A DNA stretch of 64,000 bases from Eleginops maclovinus (Eukaryota > Chordata > Actinopteri > Perciformes > Eleginopidae). Made by a program: the position numbers and the translations under genes. The stretch covers positions 5,361,927 through 5,425,926 of the forward strand of contig NC_086366.1 of the NCBI RefSeq assembly GCF_036324505.1. Reading direction: 5' to 3'. How positions within the stretch are numbered: the stretch's first letter is position 1; each line of letters opens with the position of its first letter. Below, in pieces: positions 41,668 through 55,884 of the stretch. The notes under the pieces were generated by a model. The model saw only the letters and a list, made by a program, of their open reading frames with translations. It had not been told where the DNA came from and did not search any database.

Positions 41668-43698
41668 AAGGCAGCCACATTTAGTTTTTGGGTATTGTTC
41701 TTTCTGATCGCAAATCTTTCCTTACATCTAATTCCAGCCATCTTTTGTATCACATTCTCCGTCTGTGAATCTCACAAGTAACCATATTGTCTGCCAATTT
41801 TCACGTCCGACTCACACAAACACACACATGCTGATACCCTTTACTCCTACCTCTGCACTCTTTAAATAGTTTACATTCAACAAACATACATACAACAGTA
41901 CATACAGATGTTACAAATACACTGAAGGCTGATACGCTGCTTTCTATCATTTACTATTTTCATATCTGACAGAAGCACATGGCTCACATCTTCAGTAAAG
42001 CATTTCTCTCCAGCATCATTCCCGAGATAGATGGACTATCCTCCCTGGACTGGACACTAATCTTCTCTTACTGATCAGTCCACTCTCTCTCCGCCCGGCA
42101 CATTATTATACGTGATAGATTTCATATTCTCAGCCCCACTACAGATTGCAGCTCATTTACTGGTCATTGATCACCGATTGTTTTGAAGGTTGGGGGTCCC
42201 GACTGCATATCAGGCACTAATAAAATGAATTACCAAACTGCCTAACATCACTACTTAACTGTAAATTCAACAGACTTCACCTCAGAGCCTTCAGTTGTGG
42301 TTACTTCATGTGCGAACAGGGAACTGAGTAACGCTGCCCTTATATGCTCTGCACTGAAGCTGTAGCGTTTATTAATTCAAAATGTTTTGCAAGCTAACAT
42401 TGAAAGTTTCTCCACAACTTCAGAGTTTTTGCTGTGTGTTGCTTTAGTCCGTCATACAGAAATAAGTCAATCATCCAATATCAGTAAGTACATCAAGGGG
42501 CAACAAGTATAGAGTTGGCAATGAAACTAATCTGCGCTCTGAGGGTGATCTCACAGAATCCCAAAAGCGATGCTAACCCATCTGATAAACGCACAAATGA
42601 ACATAACATCTAAAGTCTACTAGATACGAAAGGGGAGGTGAAGTGTTAGAAAACATGTCAACATTGTTTTTACATTCACTCTCACTGGCAGAATGGTAGA
42701 CACGTAGGCACTGCAAGTCCAACCATCGGGTGTTAAATTACAAGAACCAGCTATAGCTAGCTAGTAAGCTTGTAAAATAGTTGGTTTACTTTAGGTAGCT
42801 TGCAGATAGATAGATCTATGGGATATAAACTTTACATATATAGCTAATGTTTGGCAGTTAGCTGGATAGCTAACATTTGCTAGCTAAACAGCACACTGAC
42901 AGGTTGCTTTAATTCAGTCTCCAGGTTAATATGTTTTAATACATTTCATCATTGGGGACCTTTGTCCTTCTGGCAGTGAGATTAAAAACCCTCACAGGAG
43001 CCTTGCACACTAAAAGATGCTAGGCTACAGGATGGATGGGGTACAAGAAAACCATAACATGGGCTCAATGTAGCTATACATGTTATCACATATATTGGTG
43101 CAAGTGCTAAACCAGAAGAACTAACACATAAGCGTTTCAACGGGAAGTAAGGTCAGAAGTTTCAAGAGCAGATCTTGCAGAACGCTTCACAACTAAAAGC
43201 TAAATAGCACATGACAAAAATACTGACATGAAATCCAGACACCAGATCTTAAATCCAATGTAACAGTTTAGAAAAGTTTAGAGGCTACAACCTCAAAAGC
43301 ACATGTATCAGGTTCTGGGTATAATTTAAGAGCATTTTCTATAATGTACAGCATTCATTGAATGCAAGTTCATAGTTTCAGGAAGTAGGAAACATTACTC
43401 ATAGTAACGTAAACAAAAAGCAGTACATCTAAATAAAAGAGGGTATGAGAGTTATAAAAGGTTGTTGAAAAGCACGTATATGCACTGATGTATGGATTTT
43501 TCCATGTGGCAGTGAGCCTGTCAGCAGTTTTCCAAATCAGCAAATTCCCTCTCCTGCTTCATAGCATGTGAATACGTCAGTTCCAGCGACACGAGGGCTC
43601 GGACATTTCCTCAACTTATCCTGTCCTCCCTCCATCACTCTCTCTCTCTGACACTAAAAAGTAGATGATTGGCTCTCAACATGTTTCCTCTCTTCTCC
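41668..43698. other. unique sequence, no gene seen
   Basis: About 2 kb. A GCTAGC/TAGCTAAC-rich patch at 42745-42890 resembles that at 15.96-16.18 kb. No coding signal. Confidence 0.4.
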
Positions 43699-43754
43699 AC
43701 ACACACACACACAAACACACGCACGCACGCACACACACACACACACACACACAC
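43699..43754. repeat. (AC)n microsatellite, interrupted
   Basis: CA units with CAAA and a GCAC block. Confidence 0.95.
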
Positions 43755-45290
43755 CAACTCACATGCTTGCACATCTCAAAAGGTTGATTATGAGGCATTC
43801 CTTCCAGGAAAAACCTCAAGTGTTGCTGTTTTCTCTCCATGTCAAAACAATCAGTTCCAAAACAATGGTTGAGGAATTGCACATGGAGACATTCTGTCTT
43901 TGGTGGTGCAGAAATAATCAATATGCCGATAAAATTCAAGATGCAGCATCAATGGAGATGAGGAGGAGATGAAGAAGGGATTTAGTGCATTGCTTCTTCT
44001 TTTGAAGTGGGTATATAATGGAGGTGGAATAAAAACAAAAAGCAGAAGAAAAGGAGAGAGGAGTTTTGGTTTGTGCTCTTGTGTTTATATGTACGATCTT
44101 TGCACAGCGGCAGGGCCTTAGCTCAGTAGCACTGGAGCATGTAGTGTAATCAATAGCACTTCAGCCAGAGAGCAAATCAATGGAGGCTGTGCTGTAATAG
44201 AATGCACGGTCAAGGGAGAAGCAGCGAGATAGAAAGCAAACACAAAAATATGTGAATGTAGGCCATGAGAGACGAGGGAAAAGAGAGGTTGGGATATGTG
44301 AAAAGGAGTATTTCATGATAAAAAATGTAGCTGAACAGGACAAAAAATAGAGGAATGTGAGTACATTCAGATGAAAAACAGAAAGAGGTTTATCAGCGTA
44401 GGCACATTTCCGCATAATTGTGCTTCGTTGTGAGCTTATTTAACCAACTGTGAGGTTTGAAATTCAATACAGGGAATGAGAGGGGAATTAGGAGGCAGGT
44501 ACAGCCATGTGTGGTTGCATAAATCTGAGAGAAATGTGAGTGAATAAACTCTGAGTTTAAGGTATTTCTTCTCTCTCTCCTGACCCAACCTCTGACAGCA
44601 ATACGCTGCAGACATGACTTCCGCTCTCTCAATTATTGGAGTTCATTTTGGGTCCACTGAACTTCAATCGGCACTGTCTTTTATTTCCTCTTGGGCTTTT
44701 AATGGCAGTTTCCCCACACTACAATAGCCGTGGAACCACATATATTACCCAGAGTGCTCTCAAAGCCCAGTTGTGTTTTGAAGTTTAATTGTATGGAACA
44801 GGCTGTGAAGAACGCCATTGTGGAGGCGTGTGTCACAGAAATAAAGCACTCTTTTTTAGATAAACACAGGTACTGTACAACCACAAAAAAACCACTTACG
44901 ATGCAAATGTAACAGCGTTTGAATGACAGGCGCGGATATGTTGAGGGAGGCTTAGATTATGTCATATCGCTCATTCCTGCTCAATGGAGTGTGCTTAGGG
45001 AAAATCTGTCTGCCACTCAAAACCACTCTTGCACTTCATATCTTAAATGGCTGAGCAAAAACACGTCCAATCAGAGAGAAAATGCACGATGGTTTGCTTT
45101 GTGTTATGTGCAATGATACAATAGGTGTCAATGACAGCTAAAACAAATTAAGAGGCTGGAGGCACCAAACTTAGTAAACATCAAGGAGAGGGGACTCCAT
45201 CAAACACGTGAAATTGTACCACCCTAGCTCTCACCCTTCCCGAGTTATAGGAGGATCATTCTTTTTTTTCTGCTTCTTTTTTTTTCTGAT
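43755..45290. other. unique sequence, no gene seen
   Basis: No supported feature; T-rich at 45260-45290. Confidence 0.4.
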
Positions 45291-45294
45291 TCTG

Positions 45295-45352
45295 TACCGC
45301 AGCCCTTGGCCCCTTACCGCAGCCCTTGGCCGCTTACCGCAGCTCTTGGCCC
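45295..45352 (+). repeat. 20-bp tandem, 3 units
   Basis: TACCGCAGCCCTTGGCCCCT repeated three times with small changes. Confidence 0.9.
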
Positions 45353-45449
45353 TTCAGACATACAAACACCAAACTTGGGACACATTGTCTTCATTCTACC
45401 AGTCAGTCAGAAACTGCTGTGTTGGATTATGGTGATATTTTGTTTGATG

Positions 45450-46015
45450 AAATAGCAACCATCTATTCCAAGTAAGGAATGAGTCCTTACCCAAAGTGAA
45501 GAAGTTAATGTATTTCGGGGTCTTAGAACAAATGAACGATGGAGTGTGAGAGCAGCGGGTGCTTTACTGCACTGTTGTGATGAAGACAGAGCTGAGGAAC
45601 AAGGCAAAGCTCTTACTCTAACGGTCCATCTTCGTTCCTACTCTCCCCTATGGTTATGAAGGATGGGTCACTGAAAGAACAGGATTGCGGATACAAGCGG
45701 ACCGAAAATGGCTTAAGGTGAGAAGTTCAGCCATCCAGGAGGGACTTGGAGTAGAGACGCTGCTCCTTTGCGTAAAAGGAGCCGGTTGAGGTGGTTCGGG
45801 CAGTAAGAATGCCACTTGGTCGCCTCCCTAGGGAAGTGTTTCAGACACGTATAGCTGGGAGAAGGACCAGGTGAAGAAGTTATATCTCCACGTTGGCCTA
45901 GGAGTGCCTTGTTATCCTCCATTCAGAGCTAGTTGAAGTGGACAGGGAAAGGGAAGTTTTGGGCCCTCAGCTGGAACTGCTTCCCCGGTAAACAATAGAC
46001 TGATGGATGGGAAAT
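45450..46015 (+). mobile_element. RTE/Rex3-like LINE, 5'-truncated 3' end
   Basis: Plus-strand remnant of the reverse-transcriptase C-terminal region and 3' end of an RTE-clade LINE. Recognisable stretches are TATTTCGGGGTCTTAGAACA, ATCTTCGTTCCTACTCTCCC, GCGGATACAAGCGGACCG, GAGGTGGTTCGGGCAGTAAG and GTCGCCTCCCTAGGGAAGTG, ending in a GATGGATGG tail typical of Rex3/RTE. Many stops and indels, so it is dead. The 5' part of the element is absent, as expected from truncated reverse transcription. Confidence 0.75.
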
Positions 46016-46069
46016 TGCAACCATTATGTAAATAAACTTGAATAGAAGTAAGTGTCCAGCATTCGTTAT

Positions 46070-46560
46070 TTTGTTTAAAGCTGCAACAATCCTTATTCTA
46101 ACACAGACGATTGCTCTAATGACACATATTGAAAATTGTTGGTCACAGCCACACATCCAGAGAGAATTACCACTCTGCTCTACAGAGCGTTTTAGCTTCA
46201 TTCAGCTCATTGCTTTGTTTGTTTTTTTACTTACAGCAACTTAACTATGTGTCACAAGCTCTCCGCATCTGCATTTACAGCAAAAGCAGGCAGCTCAGTG
46301 TACCAGCAAATGTCTTATAAATCTACCGTACACCACCGTCCTCTGCGCCAAACAGCAGCTAAGGAGACATATGTTTCCCTAAGGAGTTTGTGGAGACCAA
46401 AATCAGCGCTGTTATTGGACTTACATTCATCAGGTGGACAGAAACATGATACCAAAGTAAAGCTAGTGTTGCTCAGTGACTGCTGGAATTGTAAGTAAGC
46501 CAATGCTTGCTAAAATATTACAGTGGTGATTTGTCAATGTTGTGTTTGCAGGTTGTTTTA
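46070..46560 (+). mobile_element. probable dispersed repeat (AAGGAGACATAT type)
   Basis: CAGCTAAGGAGACATATGTT, GTGGAGACCAAAATCAGCGC and TCATCAGGTGGACAGAAACA follow a widespread fish repeat I recognise. Boundaries and class are uncertain. Small frames here are not genes. Confidence 0.45.
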
Positions 46561-47238
46561 CTGTCTTTAAGTGACCATCGCATCAAGTAACCAAATGTAG
46601 GTTTAAGTAAAAGTGAAGAAGCGACTTGTTCAAAATGTTCTTTACCACTTAACATAAAGTTCTCAAAATGAGTCAAAAATAGTAATACTTCAATGCTAAA
46701 TGTCTCTTTTTTGAGGGGTAAGAAGCTAAGGAGTATGAACCCATTGTAAGGGAAGAGGTTTGGGTCAAACTTGGTAATGTGACTCAATTGTGATTTTAAA
46801 TTGTTGATATTGACAGCCTGATGATAATTGATTGTCCCTTCTTGTTAAGCTAATTCAAATAACTAAAAGTAAGCGATTTTAAAACATGAGCAAACGTACC
46901 TTTGTAAACTGTGTAATGTATTGCTCATTTGCCTCTGTTTAACCTTTTCTTTTATGGGCATACCCTTTCAATAATATACGATTGACAGATGAATAAACTA
47001 ATGATAGATTATGAAAGCTGTAACTATAGGACAATTTCATCCTGCACAAATGGCATCTGAATGCATTGCAATTTCCACTTTCCCCCATTGGTAGAAGACA
47101 AACCGCCAGAAATAAAACAACAGAGCAATGAGTCACCAAAGCTAAAAAGCTTTCCCTCTATGGAAATGAACTAAAGTGTCTCAGACTGCATTAAACACTT
47201 ATTATTTGTTTGCTGATGGATGGCCTCTCTCTTTCTCT
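46561..47238. other. unique sequence, no gene seen
   Basis: No supported feature. Confidence 0.4.
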
Positions 47239-47352
<114 letters not shown>

Positions 47353-47609
47353 ACCGGTTTAATGGGGATTGGTAATAATGCGTTTGTGTGTGTTTTTTGA
47401 TGAGCTAGGAGACGAGAGGGTATCTCTCTCAGCTGCATACATATTAATAACAGTTGGAGTGTTTGGTGGGAATACTTGTGCTCCAATAGAACCACACACA
47501 CACACACACAGATGCAGAGAAACACACACAGGACGCTGAACAGTCATGAGTATTTCTTTCTCTTTTTTGTATCTCTACCTCCCTCTCCTGCACCCACATT
47601 AGGATGGAT

Positions 47610-47739
<130 letters not shown>

Positions 47740-48604
47740 TCACTGGTATCTGCTCTCTCTGGGTCTGATAAAGTTGCTTATGACAGCTAATAACTCCCCT
47801 ATTCCCTCTGGTCTTAATTAAGGTCGGTTATAAAGGAGTGTTTGATGCTCCTCTCCCTCCTCCCCACACTGTTGCACAGCTTGATTCCTGCATGTTGTCG
47901 AGAGTCACATGTGAAGAGAAGTGAGGTAGGACAACTTCCCTAAACTCCTCTCTGCCACTGCTGGGGGTCCGTTCAACCAGTCTGCATCCCACACACGTAT
48001 ATATGCATGCAAACACACACACACCCACACAAATATAATTACCATTCCCTGCTTCTCCCTACTTTGCATTTAAGTGTCCTGGCTCAACTTGGCTCCTTGC
48101 AATTTGTAGATTTGTTGGGCAGTTCAAAGTTGAAAGCGGTGTGATGGACGGAGGGAAGAAAGCGGTCATTCACTGGACGCGAGCCCTCAACATGAACCCT
48201 GACCAGTGCCAGAGTGCTCCTTTCATCTCCAAAAGCAGAAGCAGAAAAAATAGTTTTCATAAATGTTTTCCAATTATACAGACCACGTTCAAAGTGTTTT
48301 GCTGGCCCAAGGTCAGACAACTTGTTTCCTTTAATTTGACATTTAAAACGTCTGAATTTAAGAGTATAGAGATTTTCAAAGACGCAGTGGGTGGTCTCAT
48401 CCTAAAAAACAGAGGAATTCCAAAAACAGGGGAAATAATGTTAGTTATATTCAAATGATGTAAAGTCTCTCTTATCTTTAAACAAATCATTTCTGTTTGA
48501 GCCTGACACAAATAAATACATACGGTACAGAGCCTTTAGATCAGTTAGATATTTGTTATCAGGGATTTCAGCACATAATTGTCAAGCAATCAATCAAAAA
48601 TACT
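47740..48604. other. unique sequence, no gene seen
   Basis: The 105-codon plus frame at 48141-48458 has no recognised motif. Confidence 0.4.
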
Positions 48605-48870
48605 TTACTTTCCCAGGAAATTCATGATGAAGACTCAGGCTCATGGTGAAGACATGATGAAGCTCTAAGTGCAATCCCTCTCGGCCCAATCAGTCCAGAA
48701 CCCATTGATGGAAACGTTGTCGTCATACATATCCTGATGCAGCCATTTTTACGTTAAACTACACTCCAGAGATTCTGTCAAACACCTAGCTAACAGCATT
48801 AGTTTGTCCATTTCATTAGCAAGTGATCTTACGTTGCTCATCATGAGAGCGAGTTTATCCAGACTCCTCT
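48605..48870 (-). mobile_element. LINE-derived element with endonuclease motif, copy 3 of 3
   Basis: Best copy of the deleted LINE. The minus strand reads DKLALMMSNVRSLANEMDKL (about 48860-48800), which is the start of the apurinic endonuclease domain of L2/CR1/Rex-type LINEs. It then gives CLTES, a short duplication, KWLHQD, DDNVSINGF and DWAERDC. One copy of the 30-bp segment follows (48627-48660), then a tail whose plus strand is TACTTTACTTTCCCAGGAAA. The central LINE coding part is missing, so this is an internally deleted, non-coding derivative. Confidence 0.65.
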
Positions 48871-49634
48871 GTGTCCTTTTCCAGATTTTAGTTGGGACAG
48901 CCCATGATAGCCAACGTTAGCGGAATTAGCATCTCCTTGGTGTTAACAAGCCAGACGTGGTTGTTGTCCAAAAGTGGCGTTGATGCACAACAGAAGCAAC
49001 TTAACAGAGATTTTTTTTTTTTAAATCTCTCTCTTGAACAGAGTTTAGAGAGGGCACAGCTTAGTAAGAAGTGACATATGGAAAAATAACAAGTAAAAAC
49101 AAATAAGAAAGCTAACAATTGACAGTAGTAAAAAAGCAGGAGCAGGCAACAGGCTGCATGCACAATCAAAGACTCACGTTCCTAATTATTCATGACACAT
49201 CAAGGACTTTTTTTATAAAATGATTGGTAGTAGATCTCTAATATTTTCCAAGAGGACTTATAGAATAACAACTTCAAATTATTAAATAGATTTTTTTTAA
49301 AGGGGGCATTAAATCCGTCCCACTACTTTCTCTTCACTGCGAGAAAGTATTTCACATTTTATTTATTTTAAACCACTCAATATTTGAAACATGCCCCTGG
49401 TGTATGGCACAGTAACAAAAAAAACAACCCAAAAACAGAAGAAGAAGAAAGAAATGGGAGGGGGAGAAGAGGCAGAAGAAACGAGGAGCAAGGACACGAG
49501 TTTGAATCAGTCGTAGCTTGATTTGAGGAGCGGGTGACCTCATGAATTATGCAGAAATTATCTTTGGTCCCAACATGATGTCATGATCTGAGAGAGGAGC
49601 ATGTAGTGAGCCTCTAAACATCAAATATTCATCT
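48871..49634. other. unique sequence, no gene seen
   Basis: T- and A-rich runs near 49010 and 49290. 48871-48960 may still belong to the LINE. Confidence 0.35.
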
Positions 49635-50253
<619 letters not shown>

Positions 50254-50684
50254 AAGGCCCTATTTTGCTTTTCCCTTGCCTGTAGTTTGTTATATACCGT
50301 AGGTTTTAATGCCTGTAAATAGTCTACAAAGGCTAAAATACCTGTGTTCCCTCCAGAGGAAGTTTCTCTCCACACACTCCCCCCCCCCCCCCGCCTGAAA
50401 TGCCTCCAATGGTCTTCTTTGTTTACTCCCAAAACAAGGAGACATTACTATGTAACACTCGGGGGCGGGACATCTCTAAGCGGTTGACGAATCACAACAG
50501 AGTCGGCCAGCAGACCAATCACAGCAGACTGAGCTCTGGTTTCAGACAGAGGGTGAATAGAGGTGCTGCAGCACAGACAGTATGAGAAAAATAGAGAGCT
50601 TTTCTACAATTAAAGCATGGAGACATGTCACAATAGAGGAACAAAATACAAATATGAACCTGAAATGAGCAGAATATGTCCCCT
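50254..50684 (-). mobile_element. TTAA-MITE copy 11, full length
   Basis: Runs from AAGGCCCTATTTTGC to GAATATGTCCCCT; the flanking TTAA sites have mutated. It contains a C14 homopolymer at 50380-50393, GGGGGCGGGAC, paired CCAATC/AATCAC boxes and the full core. Confidence 0.9.
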
Positions 50685-50891
50685 AAAATAGAAATTGTTG
50701 ATGTTCCTCCTCCAAATAAGTTACCATGACCTTCTTTCAAGCATCATAACCCTTTATTGAAAGTTGGTTTAGTTACTATCTTTGTTTGAAATGTCTCCTT
50801 AGCTAGAAAAAAAAAGACTTCTGTTTTTGGTTGTTTTTCATGCAATCTGGCTTATTGCTCTTGCATGATGGATGCAGCCATCCATGTTTTA

Positions 50892-51278
50892 CTAAGTCAG
50901 TGGCTTCACGGTCCAGCGAGTTAACTTCATCCAAGAGTGCAACCTGTCTGCCAGCTCAGTGATCATATAAACGTTGATCTTGTTTATCTGAGCTGACAGG
51001 AGAGCTGAAGTCTTTAAATGGTTTCGCAGGGGCAAAATAATCCATACAGTACAGAGGGCTGTGGTGTCTCTCTCCCAGTGTGCCAATTCAGTGGGTTTAA
51101 TTTCTGCTTTAAACTGGAAAGTGTCAATTAGAGTTTCCAGGGATATCATTAGTGCTCGCTCAGTCTTTTGCATAGTTGCCGGGTAAATCGAATGGGTTGT
51201 ACTTGTGTGTCGTGGCAGAGGACGAGGTTGTAAACTGCGATCCAGACTGATCATGGCCCAGCGGGTTATAACACACAT
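50892..51278 (-). other. unexplained 128-codon open frame
   Basis: Open minus-strand frame outside any repeat I recognise, between two MITEs. It has mixed amino-acid composition (segments KTERALMISLETLIDTFQF and NVYMITELADRLHSWMKL) rather than low complexity. No signal peptide, known domain or clear splice sites. It could be chance, an old coding relic or conserved noncoding DNA. Confidence 0.12.
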
Positions 51279-51463
51279 TAAGGGTGACAGGTGGTGCTCA
51301 ATTTGAGAGGGAGTATTAGCAGAGCCCGGATAATATGGAAATACATATCATCATGCAGAATGAACTTTCAGGGCCTGCCTGCACTCACATTTTGATATTT
51401 GAAAAACAAACAATATTCATTTTAACTATCTATGCACAAGCAAAATTAATGATGTGAATTTAA

Positions 51464-51912
51464 AGAGCACATATGATGATCATTTTCAGATTCATATGTG
51501 TATTTTGTGCCTCTACTGTGATGTTCAAAAAGCTCTTTATTTTTCTCATACTGCCTGTGCTGCAGCACCTCTTTTCACCCTCTGTCTGAAACCAGAGCCC
51601 AGTTTGCTCTGATTAGTTGGCTGGCCGGCTGTGTTGTGATTGGTCAACTGCTTAGAGATGTCCCGCCCCTTCGCCTATGAAGTACAATTTGTCTGAGCGC
51701 ACTAGTCAATAGAAGCGCAAGTGTTACATAGTGGTGTAACTATGTTCCGGGTGTCCAAAAAAGAAGTCAGACAGGCAGAGGGGAGTGTGTGGGAGAGAAA
51801 CACTTGGAGGGAACTTGGGATTTTAGCCTTTGCAGACCATTTACAAGCACTAAAACCTATATAAAGCACTACAGGACAGGAAAGAGAAACCCCCAAATGC
51901 AAAAAGCCCCCT
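51464..51912 (+). mobile_element. TTAA-MITE copy 12, full length (449 bp)
   Basis: TTAA at 51460-51463 and 51913-51916. Left end AGAGCACATATGATGA, right end GCAAAAAGCCCCCT. Contains GATTAGTTGG, TGATTGGTCAAC, TCCCGCCCCTTCGCC, CCTATATAAAG and the core. Confidence 0.92.
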
Positions 51913-51916
51913 TTAA

Positions 51917-53210
<1,294 letters not shown>

Positions 53211-53640
53211 CCCTTTAGTGTTTACTTCCTGTCTGTCTTCCTCTGCTGTTCCCGTTAGTGTTTACTTCCTGTCTGTCTTCCTCTGCTGTTCCCTTTAGTG
53301 TTTACTTCCTGTCTGTCTTCCTCTGCTGTTCCTTTTAGTGTTTACTTCCTGTCTTTCTTCCTCTGCTGTTCCCTTTAGTGTTTACTTCCTGTCTGTCTTC
53401 CTCTGCTGTTCCCGTTCTTGTTTACATCCTGTCTGTCTTCCTCTGCTGTTCCCATTAGTGTTTACTTCCTGTCTGTCTTCTTCTGCTGTTCCTTTTAGTG
53501 TTTACTTCCTGTCTGTCTTCCTCTGCTGTTATCGTTAGTGTTTACTTCCTGTCTGTCTTCCTCTGCTGTTCCAATTAGTGTTTACTTCCTGTCTGTCTTC
53601 CTCTGCTGTTACCGTTAGTGTTTACTTCCTGTCTGTCTCC
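53211..53640 (+). repeat. 40-bp minisatellite, about 10.7 units
   Basis: Unit TGTTTACTTCCTGTCTGTCT + TCCTCTGCTGTTCCCGTTAG. Units differ mostly at CCCGTTAG/CCCTTTAG/CCATTAG. Each unit contains TGTTTACTTCCTG, whose reverse complement CAGGAAGTAAACA joins an ETS core to a forkhead core. The 66-codon plus frame with repeated Ser/Phe/Leu motifs is an array artefact. Confidence 0.97.
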
Positions 53641-53859
53641 TTCTGTAGATTTCTCTAACGTCCAGCTCTCTGTCTTTTAACCTCTTTCCTTCTCTTTTTC
53701 TTTTCTTTACTGGGGACAGTTTAGCCATCATGGGTCCAAGGTTTGGTGCACTCCATAAATACAAAAAGGAATAATCAAAAAGTTTCCACAGTGTTTCCCG
53801 ATGGGTAAAACTAATGTCTGTTGTCCACAGCTGTCGTTAAATCGACCAGACTTCTTTCC

Positions 53860-53975
53860 GCGGGACTGCAAAATGTCCCTCGATCAGAGCGTCCTCCTGC
53901 TAGCAAAAATAACAGAACCCTGAATGTCCAAATCGAGTATTCAACTAAGCCATGCACTAAAACCTTAGCTTTTAC
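53860..53975 (-). mobile_element. dispersed repeat half-copy (GAATACTTGATT type)
   Basis: CTGCTAGCAAAAATAACAGA, CCTGAATGTCCAAATCGAGT and ATTCAACTAAGCC are the reverse complement of a common fish repeat with ACGGCTTGGTTGAATAC and GATTCTGATTGG. Faces a copy at 54.65 kb. Confidence 0.55.
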
Positions 53976-54654
53976 TGTCGACCTACACGTAACCTTGCAC
54001 GGTGTTAAATCTGTTGCATTTTATTAGAAATCCCCACATTTCAGACAGAGTCTCATTTAAAAAGGAGCAGCTGCCTGTTAAACAGTGTTTAAAGCAGCGG
54101 AAGAGGAACAGATAAAGATGAACAGATGAAACACCACTTGTGCGTAAAGATTATCATCACTATTGTTAGGGCGATGTCTCCCCTCACACCCCTCATCAAA
54201 ACCAACTCGGTATATAATGATGCTGGAGCTCAGGATTAGTCGAGAGGACGATATTCTCGCTGCACCACAGTGACACCGTGTTCAGACGCCCTGAATCATG
54301 GCTGTTAAACAATAAGTGTGTGGTTGCAGCGGCAGATGTTCCAGCCCCAGCCGTCCAGCGGCAGCATGTGCTCTGGATGTGGATGATGATCAGATCACAT
54401 TAAATATGACAGATTCACATAGTGACGGTAATGCTGTTAAACAGACACCTGCGCCGTGTTTATGCTCCAGTCAAGATGAGCTTTCAGGGTAATGTACTTT
54501 CACTTTCTCTGATTTGATTGTTGTGACAGCTTTAAATGAGAGTCCGTCCACCTTTATACACACTTCCTTCAGACGGATGTGTTGGAAAAAAGTTAGTGGA
54601 TGCAGCTCTTGTAGTTCATAATTAGATATGTAGTTAAAGCAGCAGTACACATTA

Positions 54655-54740
54655 TGACATATTACACGGCTTGGTTGAATACTTGATTCTGATTGGTCAA
54701 TTTCAACATTTCAGAGGTTGTTAATACTCGGAAACACACT
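54655..54740 (+). mobile_element. dispersed repeat half-copy (GAATACTTGATT type)
   Basis: ATTACACGGCTTGGTTGAAT, then CTTGATTCTGATTGGTCAAT and TTCAGAGGTTGTTA. Inverted relative to the 53.86-kb copy; about 680 bp separates them. Confidence 0.6.
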
Positions 54741-55534
54741 GCTGCTTAACATTACATGACCTTTGCTGAGGATGCATTTATTTTTTATTTTCTGCAGTGG
54801 TTTGGAAGAAAATAAAGTGACAAATACCCCATTCACAGATTTACAACCACGTAATACAACACATCACCGGATGCAATCAATCTTTTGAAGCGTACTTGTT
54901 CTGAAACATTTGATAGCACAATTAGTTTTGATGTAATTAACCCAGCAGTTTGACACTCGTAAGTGAAGACATGCAAACAATGAGTTGATCCACACACATG
55001 TCCCTATTTACACCCCTACCACTTCACACACAAGTACAGGGGAAGAGTGAAAATAAACTAACCTTGGAAGTTTTAGAAAGTATTAACTCCTTGAACTTCA
55101 AACTGAGCGCAACATGACTCATAAATATGAAGTACCTTTATCCTTGGAGAAAAATGCACTGCTGAAACTTTGAAAAGCAACACGTTCCTTTGTTAGGTTG
55201 GAGGCTCTGGCTGTTTATCATGAAGTCAGACACTGACGGGGCCACAACAATAGCAAAGAGTTCTGAGTAATCACAGAGAGCTGTGGGTAAAAGAGAAGAT
55301 TTGAGATGGATAAGGATTAAAAGCTAATAAAGACATGGATTGTGCACGCTATTAAGTAAAATGCTGCACATCAAGATTAAGTCCCCCCCCCCCCCCATTG
55401 GGGCTTTTATCAAGCATTACGCAAAGTGGTCCGAACTGAATGCAACCTGTGTCTCCGAAAACCCATGTTTTTTTATTATTGAAGTGCCAGTGTGTGGGAT
55501 TGAGGGGGACTTTTTAATATTATTATAGACTGTA
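54741..55534. other. unique sequence, no gene seen
   Basis: C16 homopolymer at about 55382-55397. No coding signal. Confidence 0.4.
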
Positions 55535-55800
55535 CTTATAAAGTACTTGATCAGGTCTTTTCAACCCCTCAAAGCGCTTTACATACTACAAGTCATTCAC
55601 CCATTCACTCGTCATGCATGCAGAGCAGTACCCTTGCTCCAGGGAAGCTAACATTCACACACCATTGGCCATCGAGAGCAACTCAGGGTTTAGTACCTTG
55701 CCCAAGGATACATTGAAATGTGGACTGCACCACTGGGATCGAACCCACAACCTGAAAGACTGTGACTGCGATGCACTCAACTGCAGCCACAGTCACCCTC
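55535..55800 (-). mobile_element. tRNA-derived SINE, reverse orientation
   Basis: The minus strand carries an exact B box (GGGTTCGATCCC, plus 55735-55746) and a decayed A box near 55780-55797. The body includes TCCTTGGGCAAGGTACTAAA, the same central motif as the 25.1-kb SINE. The distal end contains CAAAGCGCTTTACATACTAC (plus strand). Not a functional tRNA. Confidence 0.65.
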
Positions 55801-55884
55801 CATCATGTTTTCATTAGTGTATAATCACATTTACGTTATAATACTTTTTGTTACCTTATTGTTTTCTATGCGCATAATATCTAG

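Noticed and set aside
53338..53538. 66-codon frame with internal repeats
   Set aside because: Translation of the 40-bp minisatellite; frame shifts each unit and is open only by lack of stops.
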